A DNA stretch of 64,000 bases from Candidatus Devosia phytovorans (GCA_029202405.1 CP119312.1:2113001-2177000), one strand, 5' to 3'; counted from the first letter of the stretch, positions 26,125-35,189 are shown. The notes: generated by a model from the sequence alone, not told the origin. Numbers and translations are program-made.

Positions 26125-26597
26125 GGCACGCTGATCCGCGTTTCCCGCTCGATGGCGCCGAGCGCCGTGTCGGCCGTGGTTACGGTGATATCCCAAACCC
26201 CGGAGGTCAGTCCGACGGGCCCACGATAGGCATCGCCACTTCTGGCGAGAGGCACGGCAACGTCGTCATGGCCGCCGACCGGGCGACGGACAAAGGCAGA
26301 GACGCCATCCAGATCCAGCGGTCCCTCGCCGTCACGCAGCAGGACGACGAGCTGCCCATCCTTATAGCCGACGTGCATGGTCCAGCCCGCTTCGTTCTGG
26401 GCATGGGCGGCATCGGCCTTGACCTGGAATTCCTGACTGGCGACGTAGCTGTTGGCAACGACGAGGCCGGTCCAGGTGCGGGCCGAGGAGACGGCCATGA
26501 AGACGTTGACAGCGATGATCACGCCGAAAAAGGCGCAGGTGACCAGCAGCATGTGCTTGCCGGTGAATTCGCGGGGGCGGGTCGTGTGCATCGTCAT
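26121..26597 (-). CDS. ccoH: cbb3 oxidase assembly/stability protein CcoH (FixH)
   Basis: A 158-residue protein with one membrane helix (about residues 15-40, HMLLVTCAFFGVIIAVNVFM) and a periplasmic domain of the FixH family, including TGLVVANSYVASQEF. It is required for stable assembly of the cbb3 oxidase. The start overlaps the ccoG stop (ATGA), and the stop overlaps the ccoI start in the same way. An alternative ATG lies two codons in. Confidence 0.93.
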   Translation of the reverse strand: MTMHTTRPREFTGKHMLLVTCAFFGVIIAVNVFMAVSSARTWTGLVVANSYVASQEFQVKADAAHAQNEAGWTMHVGYKDGQLVVLLRDGEGPLDLDGVSAFVRRPVGGHDDVAVPLARSGDAYRGPVGLTSGVWDITVTTADTALGAIERETRISVP

Positions 26598-28153
26598 TTC
26601 TCCGGGGCTTCGAACCTGACGCCTGCCTCTGCGGACATGGCGTGGTCGGCGCTGGTGATCACCATGGTGAAGTCGGTCTGTTCGGGGAGGTCGCGCGCCG
26701 TGGACCGGACATAGACCCGCAGCGGCAGGACAAGGTCGGGCTCGACGCTGACTTCGAGCTGGGTCTTGCCCTGATCGGCGAGGCCCGGGCCGGACAGCGT
26801 GGCGCCATCCAGGCCTTCGATCGAGAGCACGAGATCATGGGACTCGTTGGTCATGTTGAGGACCTTGACGTCGAAGCCGTTCTGGATCGAGCCGTCGGCC
26901 AGCATGACAAAGAGCGGATTGCGATCGTGCAGCACGTTGAGGCCGATGGAGGGCCGCATGGAGAGCGCCACCAGCATGGCGACGCCGATGGCTGCCCAGG
27001 CGAAGAAATAGATCAGGGTGCGCAGGCTGAGGACCGACTGCCAGCGCGTGTGGCGCAGGGTGGGCAGGAATTGGCCCGCGGCGTCGCGGATGCGTGACGG
27101 CTGGATACGGCCCCTGTCGTCCTGCGCCAGTGCCACGTTGGAGGTGTAGTCGCTGAGGGTGGCGTAGGAGATGAGCCCGCGCTCGCGGCCAAGCTTGTCC
27201 ATGACGCCGTCACAGGCATCGATGCAGAGGGCGCAGGTTATGCATTCGAGCTGCTGGCCATCGCGGATATCGATGCCCATGGGGCAGACGGCGACACAGG
27301 CCTTGCAGTCGATGCAGTCGCCGACGGGCTTCTGGGCGGCATTGGCCTTTTTCGCGGCCTTGCCGCGCGGTTCGCCGCGCCAGTCATTGTAGGTTACGGT
27401 CAGGGAATGTTCGTCGAGCATGGCCGCCTGGATGCGGGGCCAGGGGCACATATAGGTGCAGACTTGTTCGCGCATCAGGCCGCCGAAGGTGTAGGTGGTG
27501 GCGGTGAGGATGGCGACGGTGAAATAGGCGACGGCGGGGGCCTTGAGGGTAAAAAAGTCGACAAGGAGCGATGGCGCGTCGGCGAAATAGAAGATCCAGG
27601 CGCCGCCGGTGGCGAGACCGATCAGCAACCAGACAGAATGCTTGGTGACGCGCCGGGCAAGCTTGCCGGCGGACCATGGCGCCGCATCGAGCCTGATGCG
27701 GGCGTTGCGGTCGCCCTCGATCAACTGTTCCACCGCGATGAAGAGATCGACCCAGACGGTTTGTGGGCAGGCATAGCCGCACCAGGCGCGGCCGACGGTC
27801 GAGGTGATAAGGAAGAGCCCGACCCCGGCCATGACCAGCAGACCGGCAACATAGTAGAATTCGTGCGGCCAGATTTCGATGAAGAAGAAGTAGAAGCGCT
27901 GCTTGGCCAGATCGAGCAGCACGGCCTGATCGGGCGCAAAGGGGCCGCGGTCCCATTTGAGCCAGGGCGTGACATAGTAGATCGACAGGGTGACGAGCAT
28001 CAGCAGCCACTTGAAGCGCCGAAACCAACCCGAAGCCCGCTTGGGAAAAATCTTCTTTCGCGCTTCGTACAGCGCGGCCTGGCGATGGCCTGCGGAGTTC
28101 ACGGCCTCAACGTCGTGCGTTTCGGGGAGCCTGGTGTTGTCGATGATGATCAT
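26594..28153 (-). CDS. ccoG: cbb3 oxidase accessory ferredoxin-type protein CcoG (FixG/RdxA)
   Basis: A 519-residue polytopic membrane protein with two [4Fe-4S] motifs, CIDCKACVAVCPMGIDIR and CITCALCIDACDGVMDK. An upstream YACPQTVWVDLF motif and a C-terminal immunoglobulin-like periplasmic domain (about the last 120 residues) are also typical. CcoG acts as a cupric reductase supplying Cu(I) for CcoI. ATG 28153 starts the conserved region, and an FNR/FixK box is centred 54 bases upstream. It is the first gene of the ccoGHIS operon. Confidence 0.95.
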   Translation of the reverse strand: MIIIDNTRLPETHDVEAVNSAGHRQAALYEARKKIFPKRASGWFRRFKWLLMLVTLSIYYVTPWLKWDRGPFAPDQAVLLDLAKQRFYFFFIEIWPHEFYYVAGLLVMAGVGLFLITSTVGRAWCGYACPQTVWVDLFIAVEQLIEGDRNARIRLDAAPWSAGKLARRVTKHSVWLLIGLATGGAWIFYFADAPSLLVDFFTLKAPAVAYFTVAILTATTYTFGGLMREQVCTYMCPWPRIQAAMLDEHSLTVTYNDWRGEPRGKAAKKANAAQKPVGDCIDCKACVAVCPMGIDIRDGQQLECITCALCIDACDGVMDKLGRERGLISYATLSDYTSNVALAQDDRGRIQPSRIRDAAGQFLPTLRHTRWQSVLSLRTLIYFFAWAAIGVAMLVALSMRPSIGLNVLHDRNPLFVMLADGSIQNGFDVKVLNMTNESHDLVLSIEGLDGATLSGPGLADQGKTQLEVSVEPDLVLPLRVYVRSTARDLPEQTDFTMVITSADHAMSAEAGVRFEAPEK

Positions 28154-28200
28154 GCTGCTGCCTCTTGGCCGCAAACTGGCCCTGGGGGCGGTCCAACCCA

Positions 28201-28214
28201 TTGATCTGGGTCAA
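28201..28214. promoter_or_regulatory. FNR/FixK box upstream of ccoG
   Basis: TTGAT-CTGG-GTCAA, centred about 54 bases from the ccoG start. It sits between the ccoP terminator and ccoG, giving ccoGHIS its own low-oxygen promoter. Confidence 0.88.
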
Positions 28215-28229
28215 TCGGAAAGTGATTAA

Positions 28230-28249
28230 GGGGACGCCGAGGCGTCCCC
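28230..28249 (-). terminator. Terminator hairpin after ccoNOQP
   Basis: GGGGACGCC (28230-28238) pairs with GGCGTCCCC (28241-28249) over two bases. On the minus strand it is followed by TTAATCACTTTC. It lies 50 bases after the ccoP stop and separates ccoNOQP from the ccoG promoter. Confidence 0.65.
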
Positions 28250-28298
28250 TGTGCCTGTGCCGGATGCATGCCGGCGGCGGACCTGTTGCGCAGACCGG

Positions 28299-29192
28299 CT
28301 ACTGCCCGCCACCGAGGCCGTGCACATAGACGGCCAGCTGCTTGATGGTGACGTCGTCGAGCTTTTCCGACCAGGCCTGCATGACGCCGTGCCTGGGCTG
28401 GTTGATCTGTTCGGTGATGGCAGCAAGCGAGCCTTCGTAGAGCCAGAGCTGATCGGCAAGGCTGGGGCCACCGACTTCGGCCATGCCGATGCCGCGCTCG
28501 CCGTGGCAGGAGGCGCAATTGTCGGCAAAGAGCGTCTCTGCCTCCGGCGAGGTGACGCCGCCCTCCATGCCGGAGAGACTGGCCACATAGGCGGCGAGCA
28601 GCCTGATCGAGTCGCGGTCGAGCAGTTCGTCAGTGCCGAAATTGGGCATGAAGTTGTAGCGCGTGTCCGGGTCGGTGGGGGAGCGGACGCCGTGGGCGAT
28701 GGTGGCGTAGATGTCGTCGATCGAGCCGCCCCAGATCCAGGAGTCGTCGTTGAGATTGGGATAGCCGGCGCTGCCCTGGGCACCGGTGCCGTGGCATTGC
28801 GAGCAGTTGACCTTGAAGGCCGAGGCGCCGCCAGCGGTGGCAAAGCGGGTCAGGTCCGCGTCCGCCAGGATGTCGGCCATGGGCGTTTCGGCGATGGCCC
28901 TGAGGATGGGAGCATTGCTCTCGGTGACCGAAGCCATGGTCTGGGCGAAGTCGGCGCGGCTGGAATAGCCGAGCACGCCGCCGGTCGCCTGGGAGACCAG
29001 GGGCCAGGCCGGGTAGAGTACCGTATAGCCGAGCGCCCAGACGATGCAGGCGTAAAAGGTCCAGAGCCACCAGCGCGGCAGCGGATTGTTGAGCTCCTTG
29101 ATGCCGTCCCATTCGTGGCCGGTGGTTTCGACGCCGCTGAGGTCATCGCGGTCCCTGACGTGGGCGATGCCCGTATTGTCCTGCGTGCTCAT
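28299..29192 (-). CDS. ccoP: cbb3 cytochrome oxidase subunit III, dihaem cytochrome c
   Basis: A 297-residue protein with one N-terminal membrane helix (about residues 41-60) and two c-type haem sites, CSQCH (130-134) and CASCH (226-230), each in a cytochrome c domain. It passes electrons toward CcoO/CcoN. Its ATG overlaps the ccoQ stop (ATGA), and it ends the ccoNOQP operon. Confidence 0.96.
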   Translation of the reverse strand: MSTQDNTGIAHVRDRDDLSGVETTGHEWDGIKELNNPLPRWWLWTFYACIVWALGYTVLYPAWPLVSQATGGVLGYSSRADFAQTMASVTESNAPILRAIAETPMADILADADLTRFATAGGASAFKVNCSQCHGTGAQGSAGYPNLNDDSWIWGGSIDDIYATIAHGVRSPTDPDTRYNFMPNFGTDELLDRDSIRLLAAYVASLSGMEGGVTSPEAETLFADNCASCHGERGIGMAEVGGPSLADQLWLYEGSLAAITEQINQPRHGVMQAWSEKLDDVTIKQLAVYVHGLGGGQ

Positions 29193-29356
29193 CTTGGGCC
29201 ATTTCCTTCGTCGTTCTGGAGAGGAATGCGGGCGGCGTCTTTTGCCTGTTCACGCGCACCGGGTCGCAGCAGGAAACCAGCGACCAGGATGAAGATGCCG
29301 AAGAGGTAGACGAGACCCCAGGAGTCGGCGAAATGCCGCATGACGGTGTAGTCCAT
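29189..29356 (-). CDS. ccoQ: cbb3 cytochrome oxidase subunit IV
   Basis: A 55-residue protein starting MDYTVMRHFADSWG, with a single membrane helix at about residues 14-31 (VYLFGIFILVAGFLLRPG). This is the form and position expected for CcoQ, a small subunit that stabilises the complex. It lies 10 bases after ccoO and overlaps ccoP by four bases. Confidence 0.93.
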   Translation of the reverse strand: MDYTVMRHFADSWGLVYLFGIFILVAGFLLRPGAREQAKDAARIPLQNDEGNGPR

Positions 29357-29366
29357 GGCGGGGCTC

Positions 29367-30098
29367 CTACCTCAGGTTGTCTTCGGGCTTGTAGGTGTCG
29401 AAATCGACCAGCGTGCCGAGCATCTGGAGATAGGCCACGAGGGCATCCATCTCGGTGATGCGGGTGGGATCGCCGTCGAAATCGCCGACCACCGCCTTGG
29501 GATAGCGGGCGAGCACGCCGGAGGTGTCGGCATCGGGGGTGGCCTGGGCGACGAGGTCGAGCGCGGCCTGGTCGATCATCTCCTGGTCGTAGGGGACGCC
29601 GACGATGGCATTGGCATTGAGGGCCGCGCCGATGGTGTCGTAGTCGAGCGTGGCCTTCGCCAGGAAGGAATAGCTCGGCATGATCGACTCGGGGACGACC
29701 GAGCGCGGGTCGGTGAGGTGCTGGACCTGCCATTCGTTGGAATAGCGGCCACCGACGCGGGCGAGATCGGGCCCGGTGCGTTTGGAACCCCATTGGAAGG
29801 GGTGGTCGTACATGGACTCGGCGGCCAGCGAGTAGTTGCCATAGCGCTCCACCTCGTCGCGGAAGGGGCGGATCATCTGGCTGTGGCAGACGTAGCAGCC
29901 CTCGCGGATATAGATGTCGCGGCCGGCCAGCTCGAGGGGCGAGTATGGGCGCATGCCCTCCACCGTCTCGATGGTGTTCTGGAAGTAGAACAGGGGCGTG
30001 ATCTCGACGATGCCGCCGATGCAGACGACGATCAGCGAGCCCACCAGCAGCAGGGAGGCGTTGCGTTCGATGACGCCATGCTTGTCTAGGATGGACAA
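29367..30098 (-). CDS. ccoO: cbb3 cytochrome oxidase subunit II, monohaem cytochrome c
   Basis: A 243-residue protein with an N-terminal membrane anchor (about residues 14-35) and one haem c motif CYVCH (68-72) in REGCYVCHSQMIRPF. The distal methionine is probably within PSYSFLA-flanking IMPSY. It receives electrons from CcoP and passes them to CcoN. It starts 11 bases after the ccoN stop. Confidence 0.96.
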   Translation of the reverse strand: MSILDKHGVIERNASLLLVGSLIVVCIGGIVEITPLFYFQNTIETVEGMRPYSPLELAGRDIYIREGCYVCHSQMIRPFRDEVERYGNYSLAAESMYDHPFQWGSKRTGPDLARVGGRYSNEWQVQHLTDPRSVVPESIMPSYSFLAKATLDYDTIGAALNANAIVGVPYDQEMIDQAALDLVAQATPDADTSGVLARYPKAVVGDFDGDPTRITEMDALVAYLQMLGTLVDFDTYKPEDNLR

Positions 30099-30109
30099 GG
30101 TGGTAACTC

Positions 30110-31711
30110 CTATTGGGCGGGTTGAAGCTGGGGCGACACGGGCATCGGGCGCTCGGCGCGGAGCTTGCCCGCGACGGTCATCCAGATGTTGAAGGCCATG
30201 ACCAGACCGCCGGCGAGATACATCAGGCCGCCGAAGGTGCGCATGATGTAGTAGGGCTGAAGCGCTGCCACGGTCTCGGCGAAGGAATAGACCAGGAAGC
30301 CCTGGCTATCGTATTCGCGCCACATCAGGCCCTGCATGATGCCCGAGACCCACATGGAGGCGGCGTAGATGACGATGCCCAGGGTCGCGAGCCAGAAGTG
30401 CCAGTTGACCATGCGCAGCGAATAGAGCCGCTGGCGGCTCCAGAGGCGCGGCACCATGAAATAGATGGCGCCAAAGCTGATCATGCCGACCCAGCCCAAA
30501 GCACCCGAATGCACGTGGCCGATGGTCCAGTCGGTATAGTGGCTGAGGCCATTGACCGACTTGATGGACATGACGGGGCCTTCGAAGGTCGACATGCCGT
30601 AAAAGGCGACGGCGATGACCATCAAGCGGATGATGGGATCGGTGCGCAGCTTGTCCCAGGCACCACGCAGCGTGAGCAGGCCGTTGATCATGCCGCCCCA
30701 GCTGGGCATCCAGAGCACGATGGAGAACACCATGCCCAGGGTCTGGGCCCAATCGGGGAGCGCGGTATAGTGCAGGTGGTGCGGGCCGGCCCAGATGTAG
30801 AGGAAGATCAGGGCCCAGAAGTGGATGATCGACAGGCGGTAGGAATAGACCGGGCGCTCGGCCTGCTTGGGCAGGAAGTAGTACATCATGCCCAGGAAGC
30901 CGGCAGTGAGGAAGAAGCCCACCGCGTTGTGGCCATACCACCATTGGGTCAACGCATCCTGCACGCCCGAGAAGAGAGAGAAGCTGCGCGAGCCGAAGGG
31001 TGATACCGGGACGGCTAGATTGTTGACCACATGCAGCAGGGCAATGGTGACGATGAAGGCCAGGTAGAACCAGTTGGCCACGTAGATATGGGGTTCCTTG
31101 CGCCTGAGCAGCGTGCCGAGGAAGACGAGGAGGTAACAGACCCAGACAATGGTCAGCCAGATGTCGACATACCATTCGGGCTCGGCATATTCGCGGCCCT
31201 GGGTGATGCCCAGCAGGTAGCCGGTGGCGGCCAGGACGATGAACAGCTGGTAGCCCCAGAAGACGAACCAGGCGAGATCACCGCCGAAGAGGCGGGCCCG
31301 GCAGGTGCGCTGGACGACGTAGAAACTGGTGGTCATGAGCGCCGTGCCGCCGAAGGCAAAGACCACCGCACTGGTGTGCAGCGGGCGCAGGCGGCCGAAG
31401 TTCAGCCAGGGACCGAAATTGAGTTCGGGAAAGGCGAGCTGGGTGGCGACGATGACGCCGACCAGAAAGCCGACGACGCCCCAGAACACCGTCAGAAGGG
31501 AACCGATGCGGATCGGCCCATCCATGTACTCGGTGGCCGATTCAGGCGCTGCCGGCTGCGGCAGCCGCATGGCGGTGATGGTCGCCAGCCCGAGCACGAC
31601 GCTCAGAATTCCCATGTGGATGCGGAAAGCATCGTCCACCGCCAGCCCCGCGAGCATGACGGCGCCGAGGGTTCCGACACCCAATCCTATTACCCAACCT
31701 ATGTATCTCAC
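30110..31711 (-). CDS. ccoN: cbb3 cytochrome oxidase catalytic subunit I
   Basis: A 533-residue polytopic protein of the haem-copper oxidase family, C type. Histidine ligands and the Cu-B/crosslink region can be seen in LRPLHTSAVVFAFGG, WWYGHNAVGFFLTAG, YIWAGPHHLHYTALPDW and IGHVHSGALGWVG. It reduces oxygen to water with high affinity. The start is taken as GTG 31711 because AGGGGG lies six bases upstream; an ATG ten codons earlier (31741) lacks a ribosome site. An FNR/FixK box lies 85 bases upstream and also faces the divergent hemerythrin-like gene. Confidence 0.94.
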   Translation of the reverse strand: MRYIGWVIGLGVGTLGAVMLAGLAVDDAFRIHMGILSVVLGLATITAMRLPQPAAPESATEYMDGPIRIGSLLTVFWGVVGFLVGVIVATQLAFPELNFGPWLNFGRLRPLHTSAVVFAFGGTALMTTSFYVVQRTCRARLFGGDLAWFVFWGYQLFIVLAATGYLLGITQGREYAEPEWYVDIWLTIVWVCYLLVFLGTLLRRKEPHIYVANWFYLAFIVTIALLHVVNNLAVPVSPFGSRSFSLFSGVQDALTQWWYGHNAVGFFLTAGFLGMMYYFLPKQAERPVYSYRLSIIHFWALIFLYIWAGPHHLHYTALPDWAQTLGMVFSIVLWMPSWGGMINGLLTLRGAWDKLRTDPIIRLMVIAVAFYGMSTFEGPVMSIKSVNGLSHYTDWTIGHVHSGALGWVGMISFGAIYFMVPRLWSRQRLYSLRMVNWHFWLATLGIVIYAASMWVSGIMQGLMWREYDSQGFLVYSFAETVAALQPYYIMRTFGGLMYLAGGLVMAFNIWMTVAGKLRAERPMPVSPQLQPAQ

Positions 31712-31789
31712 ATCGCCCCCTATCCGGTTCCGCCGACGCATTGGGCGGGTCGGCAATTCGGGGCTTACCTTCACGCGGCCGCATTCACT

Positions 31790-31803
31790 TTGACTTTTGT
31801 CAA
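31790..31803. promoter_or_regulatory. FNR/FixK box between ccoN and the hemerythrin-like gene
   Basis: TTGAC-TTTT-GTCAA, a perfect dyad. Its centre is 85 bases from the ccoN start and 63 bases from the start of the divergent gene at 31860, so it can serve either or both. Confidence 0.87.
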
Positions 31804-31859
31804 TGTGCCGAGGCTGCGTGCGAATAAGTGTGGACGCGCTGGTGAGGCGGAGGTGGACA

Positions 31860-32312
31860 ATGCTGGATATTGTGAGTGGGTCATCGCTCCGCGACGTCAT
31901 GGCGGGACATGCCGAGCAGATCAGACTGTGCCAGACGCTCGAAAGCATTGCCGACAGCCTGCCCAGGGAAATCGACGTCGCCCTGTGCCGGGACGCGGCC
32001 AGCGCCATCCTGCCGATCATGACCCGCGTGGTGCAAAGCGAGCAGGAAGCGCTGACGCAGGAGCTCGCCGAGCGCGGTCCGAGCCGCATGATCGACCTGA
32101 CCGCGACCGTCAGCCGTATCCTCCGCGAGAATGCGGAAGACCTCAGCTATGCCGAGGAGTTGCAGGAGACCCTGCGCGAACTGGCCGAGGGATCGCGCAG
32201 CGTTTCGACCGATGCGCTGGGCTATATGCTGCGCAGCTTTTTTGAATCGCGCCGGCGCCGGATCGCGCTGGAGCGCGAAATCCTGACGGCCCTGGCCGCG
32301 CCGGACAGATGA
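31860..32312 (+). CDS. Hemerythrin-like helical protein lacking most metal ligands
   Basis: A 150-residue, all-helical protein. The N-terminal pattern HAEQIRLCQTLESIADSLP and the C-terminal FFESRRRRIALEREIL resemble alphaproteobacterial hemerythrin-domain proteins found with respiratory genes. The diiron His/Glu set is gone: the protein contains a single histidine (His17), and the usual HHxxEE centre reads QSEQEAL. It therefore cannot hold a classical diiron site and may be structural or regulatory. GGAGGTG precedes ATG 31860. It is divergent from ccoN across an FNR/FixK box and overlaps the next gene by four bases (ATGA). The family assignment rests on spacing patterns and is moderately sure. 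Confidence 0.65.
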   Translation: MLDIVSGSSLRDVMAGHAEQIRLCQTLESIADSLPREIDVALCRDAASAILPIMTRVVQSEQEALTQELAERGPSRMIDLTATVSRILRENAEDLSYAEELQETLRELAEGSRSVSTDALGYMLRSFFESRRRRIALEREILTALAAPDR

Positions 32313-33001
32313 TCCCGTCACCGATCATCTGGGGATTGCTGCTGGGCTTGGGATCGAGCCTGCATTGTGCCGGCATGTGCGGGCCGATCAGCTGTTCCCT
32401 GCTGATGCTGGGTGGCGATGATCGCGATCGGAAACAGCTTGCCCTGCGGATCGGCACCATGCAGGCGGGGCGCATCCTTTCCTATGTGCTGCTCGGCGCT
32501 GTGGTTGGCCTGTTCGGTGCAGGCCTGCAAGCCAGGCTCGAAATGGCCAGCGTGCATATGGCGCTGCAATGGGTAGCCGGGGCGGTCGTACTCTGGCTGG
32601 GGTTGTCGACGGCCGGGTTCGTGCCGTCGCTGGCGCTAGCGGACCGGTTGACCATGCCGCTGGCGAGCGGGCTGGCGGGTGTTCGTGCGGCGCTTTCGGG
32701 TGGCGGCGTGGAACTGGCGCTGATCTCGGGCCTGGTCTGGGGCATCACACCCTGCGCCATGGTCTATGCGGCGCTGTTCAATTCGCTGGTCACCGGCAAT
32801 GTGGCCGACGGCATGCTGCTGATGCTGGCCTTTGGGCTGGGCACGCTTCCCGCCGTGGTGCTGTCGACGCTGACGCTGATCGGAGCGCGCGCGCGCCGCA
32901 GCCGACCGGGCCGGCAGGCGGCGGGGGTCTTCATGATCGTCGCCGGTGCATTGGCGCTGGCGCTGACCGTGCCGGGCAGCCCGCTCTGTATCACGCAATA
33001 G
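32309..33001 (+). CDS. TauE/SafE-like (DsbD-like) membrane protein of the cbb3 cluster
   Basis: A 230-residue membrane protein with about six hydrophobic helices. The N-terminal motif GLGSSLHCAGMCGPI and the mid-protein GLVWGITPCAMVYAAL carry cysteines in positions typical of the sulfite exporter TauE/SafE and DsbD-like group commonly found beside ccoGHIS. Such proteins have been linked to copper or thiol handling for the oxidase. Here that is inference from context and the Cys motifs. It is translationally coupled (ATGA) to the hemerythrin-like gene. Confidence 0.8.
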   Translation: MIPSPIIWGLLLGLGSSLHCAGMCGPISCSLLMLGGDDRDRKQLALRIGTMQAGRILSYVLLGAVVGLFGAGLQARLEMASVHMALQWVAGAVVLWLGLSTAGFVPSLALADRLTMPLASGLAGVRAALSGGGVELALISGLVWGITPCAMVYAALFNSLVTGNVADGMLLMLAFGLGTLPAVVLSTLTLIGARARRSRPGRQAAGVFMIVAGALALALTVPGSPLCITQ

Positions 33002-33097
33002 ACGGCGCGCACCGGGAAACTCTCAATCCGATTCAGAGACGGTCGCCAACGTCATGAAATAACACTACTATCCGGCACGCCTCATTCAAGACGTGCC

Positions 33098-34573
33098 ATG
33101 CCGACTCGCCAGCTAAACCGATATCAGCCCGAAATCATCGCCCTCGCCGTTGCCGCCTGCGCGCTGGCGGCAGGCTTTGCCGTGCGCCTGATGCTCAACG
33201 AATTGCTGGGTGCCTCGGCGGCAGGACTGCTGTTCATGCCGGCCATTGTCGTGGCCGTGGTGCTGGGTGGCGTCATACCCGGACTGATCACCACGCTGGC
33301 CACCCTGCCCCTGTCCTATGTATTTGCCAGCCAGGGCCCCTCCCCGATGGCCGCACAGACCGACCTGGCGCTGCTGCTGCTGATCGGGGTGATGTTCTCT
33401 TGGCTGGGCGCTGCGTGGCGGCGCGAGCGCGAGCGCTCCAAGGCCAGCGGCAGCCGGGTGATGCAGCGGGAAGCGCATCTGCAATCGATCCTCGACACCG
33501 TGCCGGACGCCACCATCGTGATCGATCCCAATGGACTGATCGAATCCTTCAACCTGGCGGCGGTGCGCCAGTTCGGCTATCGGCCGGAAGACGTGGTGGG
33601 CAAGAATATAAGCATGCTGATGCCGACGCCCTATCGCGAGCAGCACGACAATTACATCCATCGCTATCTCGACACCGGGGAGAAGCGGATCATCGGCATC
33701 GACCGCGTCGTCGTGGGGCTGCGCAAGGATGGCTCGACCTTTCCGATGCAGCTGGCCGTGGGCGAGACCAAATCCGGTGACCGCCGCTATTTCACCGGCT
33801 TCATCCGCGACCTGACCGAACGCGAAGAGCATGCGGCACAGCTGCAGGTGGCGCAGACGGAGCTGGCGCGCCTGGCGCGGTTGAACGAGCTGGGCGAAAT
33901 GGCCAGCACGCTGGCGCATGAACTCAACCAGCCGCTCTCGGCGATCGCCAATTATGTGCAGGGCTCCAAGCGGCTGCTGCTCAAGATCGAAGACCAGCAT
34001 GCAGGCATGCTGCGCGAAGCGCTGGACGAAACGGCGCGGCAGGCGCTGCGCGCCGGCGACATCATTCGCCATCTGCGCGAATTCGTGACGCGCGGCGACA
34101 CGGAAAAGCGGCCGCATGACGTCAAGAAACTGGTGGAAGAAGCTGGCGCGCTGGCCCTCGTCGGCTCGCGCGAGCGGGGGATCAAGTCCAACTTCATCTA
34201 TGAAGACGATGTGAGCCTGATCCTTGCCGACAAGGTGCAGATCCAGCAGGTGCTGATCAACCTGCTGCGCAACGCCATCGAGGCGATGAAAGACAGCGAG
34301 CCGAAACTGCTCGAGGTGCGCCTCAGCAAGCTGGACCATGACATGTTGAAGGTGACGGTTTCTGATACCGGACCCGGCATCGCCGAGGAAGTGGCGCCGC
34401 AACTGTTCCAGCCGTTCAATACCAGCAAGCCGGGCGGCATGGGGATCGGCCTGTCCATCTCCAAACGCATAATCGAGGCCCATGGCGGCGAGATCCACGT
34501 CGAACGCAGCCCATCGGGCGGCGCCATGTTCATTTTCACGCTGCCGCTGATGACGGAGATTTCCGATGAGTAG
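33098..34573 (+). CDS. fixL: Haem-PAS oxygen sensor histidine kinase FixL
   Basis: A 491-residue membrane kinase. About three to four helices (residues 12-108) are followed by a PAS domain (about 125-240). The proximal haem ligand is His183 in PYREQHDNYIHRY. Arg189 and Arg203 fall at +6 and +20 from it, the same spacing as the two arginines that gate the signal in known FixL proteins. The kinase H-box is TLAHELNQPLSAI (His274), with N, G1 (DTGPGIA) and G2 (GMGIGLSIS) boxes. Oxygen release from haem would switch it on and phosphorylate FixJ, whose gene overlaps by 8 bases. Confidence 0.95.
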   Translation: MPTRQLNRYQPEIIALAVAACALAAGFAVRLMLNELLGASAAGLLFMPAIVVAVVLGGVIPGLITTLATLPLSYVFASQGPSPMAAQTDLALLLLIGVMFSWLGAAWRRERERSKASGSRVMQREAHLQSILDTVPDATIVIDPNGLIESFNLAAVRQFGYRPEDVVGKNISMLMPTPYREQHDNYIHRYLDTGEKRIIGIDRVVVGLRKDGSTFPMQLAVGETKSGDRRYFTGFIRDLTEREEHAAQLQVAQTELARLARLNELGEMASTLAHELNQPLSAIANYVQGSKRLLLKIEDQHAGMLREALDETARQALRAGDIIRHLREFVTRGDTEKRPHDVKKLVEEAGALALVGSRERGIKSNFIYEDDVSLILADKVQIQQVLINLLRNAIEAMKDSEPKLLEVRLSKLDHDMLKVTVSDTGPGIAEEVAPQLFQPFNTSKPGGMGIGLSISKRIIEAHGGEIHVERSPSGGAMFIFTLPLMTEISDE

Positions 34574-35189
34574 TGCTGATGTCGTCGTGCATATCGTCGA
34601 CGACGAGGAGGCCGTGCGCAATTCGCTGGCTTTCCTGTTGGCAACAAGCGGCTTTGCGACACGCATCCACGAGTCGGCCACCGCCTTCCTCCAGGTGGCG
34701 CCGGGCATAAGGAATGGCTGCCTGATCACCGACCTGCGCATGCCTGATATCGACGGGGTGGAGTTGCTGCGGCGGCTGCGCGACAGCAATGCCATGCTGC
34801 CGGCCATCGTGATTTCGGGCCATGGTGACGTGCAGATGGCCGTCGAGGCGATGAAGAATGGCGCGCTGGATTTCATCGAGAAGCCGTTCAGCGACGATGT
34901 GATGATTGCCGCAATTGAACGGGCGGTGGCGCAGGCCGACTCGCAGTCGCAGAACGATGTTGCCACGCAGGCGATCCTGCAGCGGCTGGGCTCGCTCAGC
35001 GAGCGGGAGAGCCAGGTTCTCAAGGGCGTGGTGGACGGGTTGCCCAACAAGGTCATCGCCTATGAGCTGGGACTGAGCCCGCGCACCGTGGAAGTCTATC
35101 GCGCCGGCCTGATGGGCAAGATGAATGCGGGGAGCCTGTCGGAGCTGGTGCGCATGGTGTTGAGCGTCAAATGGCAGCCGGCCAGCTGA
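34566..35189 (+). CDS. fixJ: Response regulator FixJ
   Basis: A 207-residue NarL/FixJ-type regulator. The receiver domain has the acidic pair Asp12-Asp13, phosphoacceptor Asp56 in CLITDLRMPDIDG and Lys in DFIEKPFSD. The LuxR-type HTH reads LSERESQVLKGVVDGLPNKV followed by LSPRTVEVYRAGLMGKM. When phosphorylated by FixL it should activate fixK, 516 bases downstream of its stop. It is translationally coupled to fixL. Confidence 0.95.
   Translation: MSSADVVVHIVDDEEAVRNSLAFLLATSGFATRIHESATAFLQVAPGIRNGCLITDLRMPDIDGVELLRRLRDSNAMLPAIVISGHGDVQMAVEAMKNGALDFIEKPFSDDVMIAAIERAVAQADSQSQNDVATQAILQRLGSLSERESQVLKGVVDGLPNKVIAYELGLSPRTVEVYRAGLMGKMNAGSLSELVRMVLSVKWQPAS

Noticed and set aside
31741..32089. N-terminal extension of CcoN by up to 126 codons
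   Set aside because: The extension lies antisense to the hemerythrin-like gene and crosses the FNR box. CcoN homologues start near the GTG at 31711.
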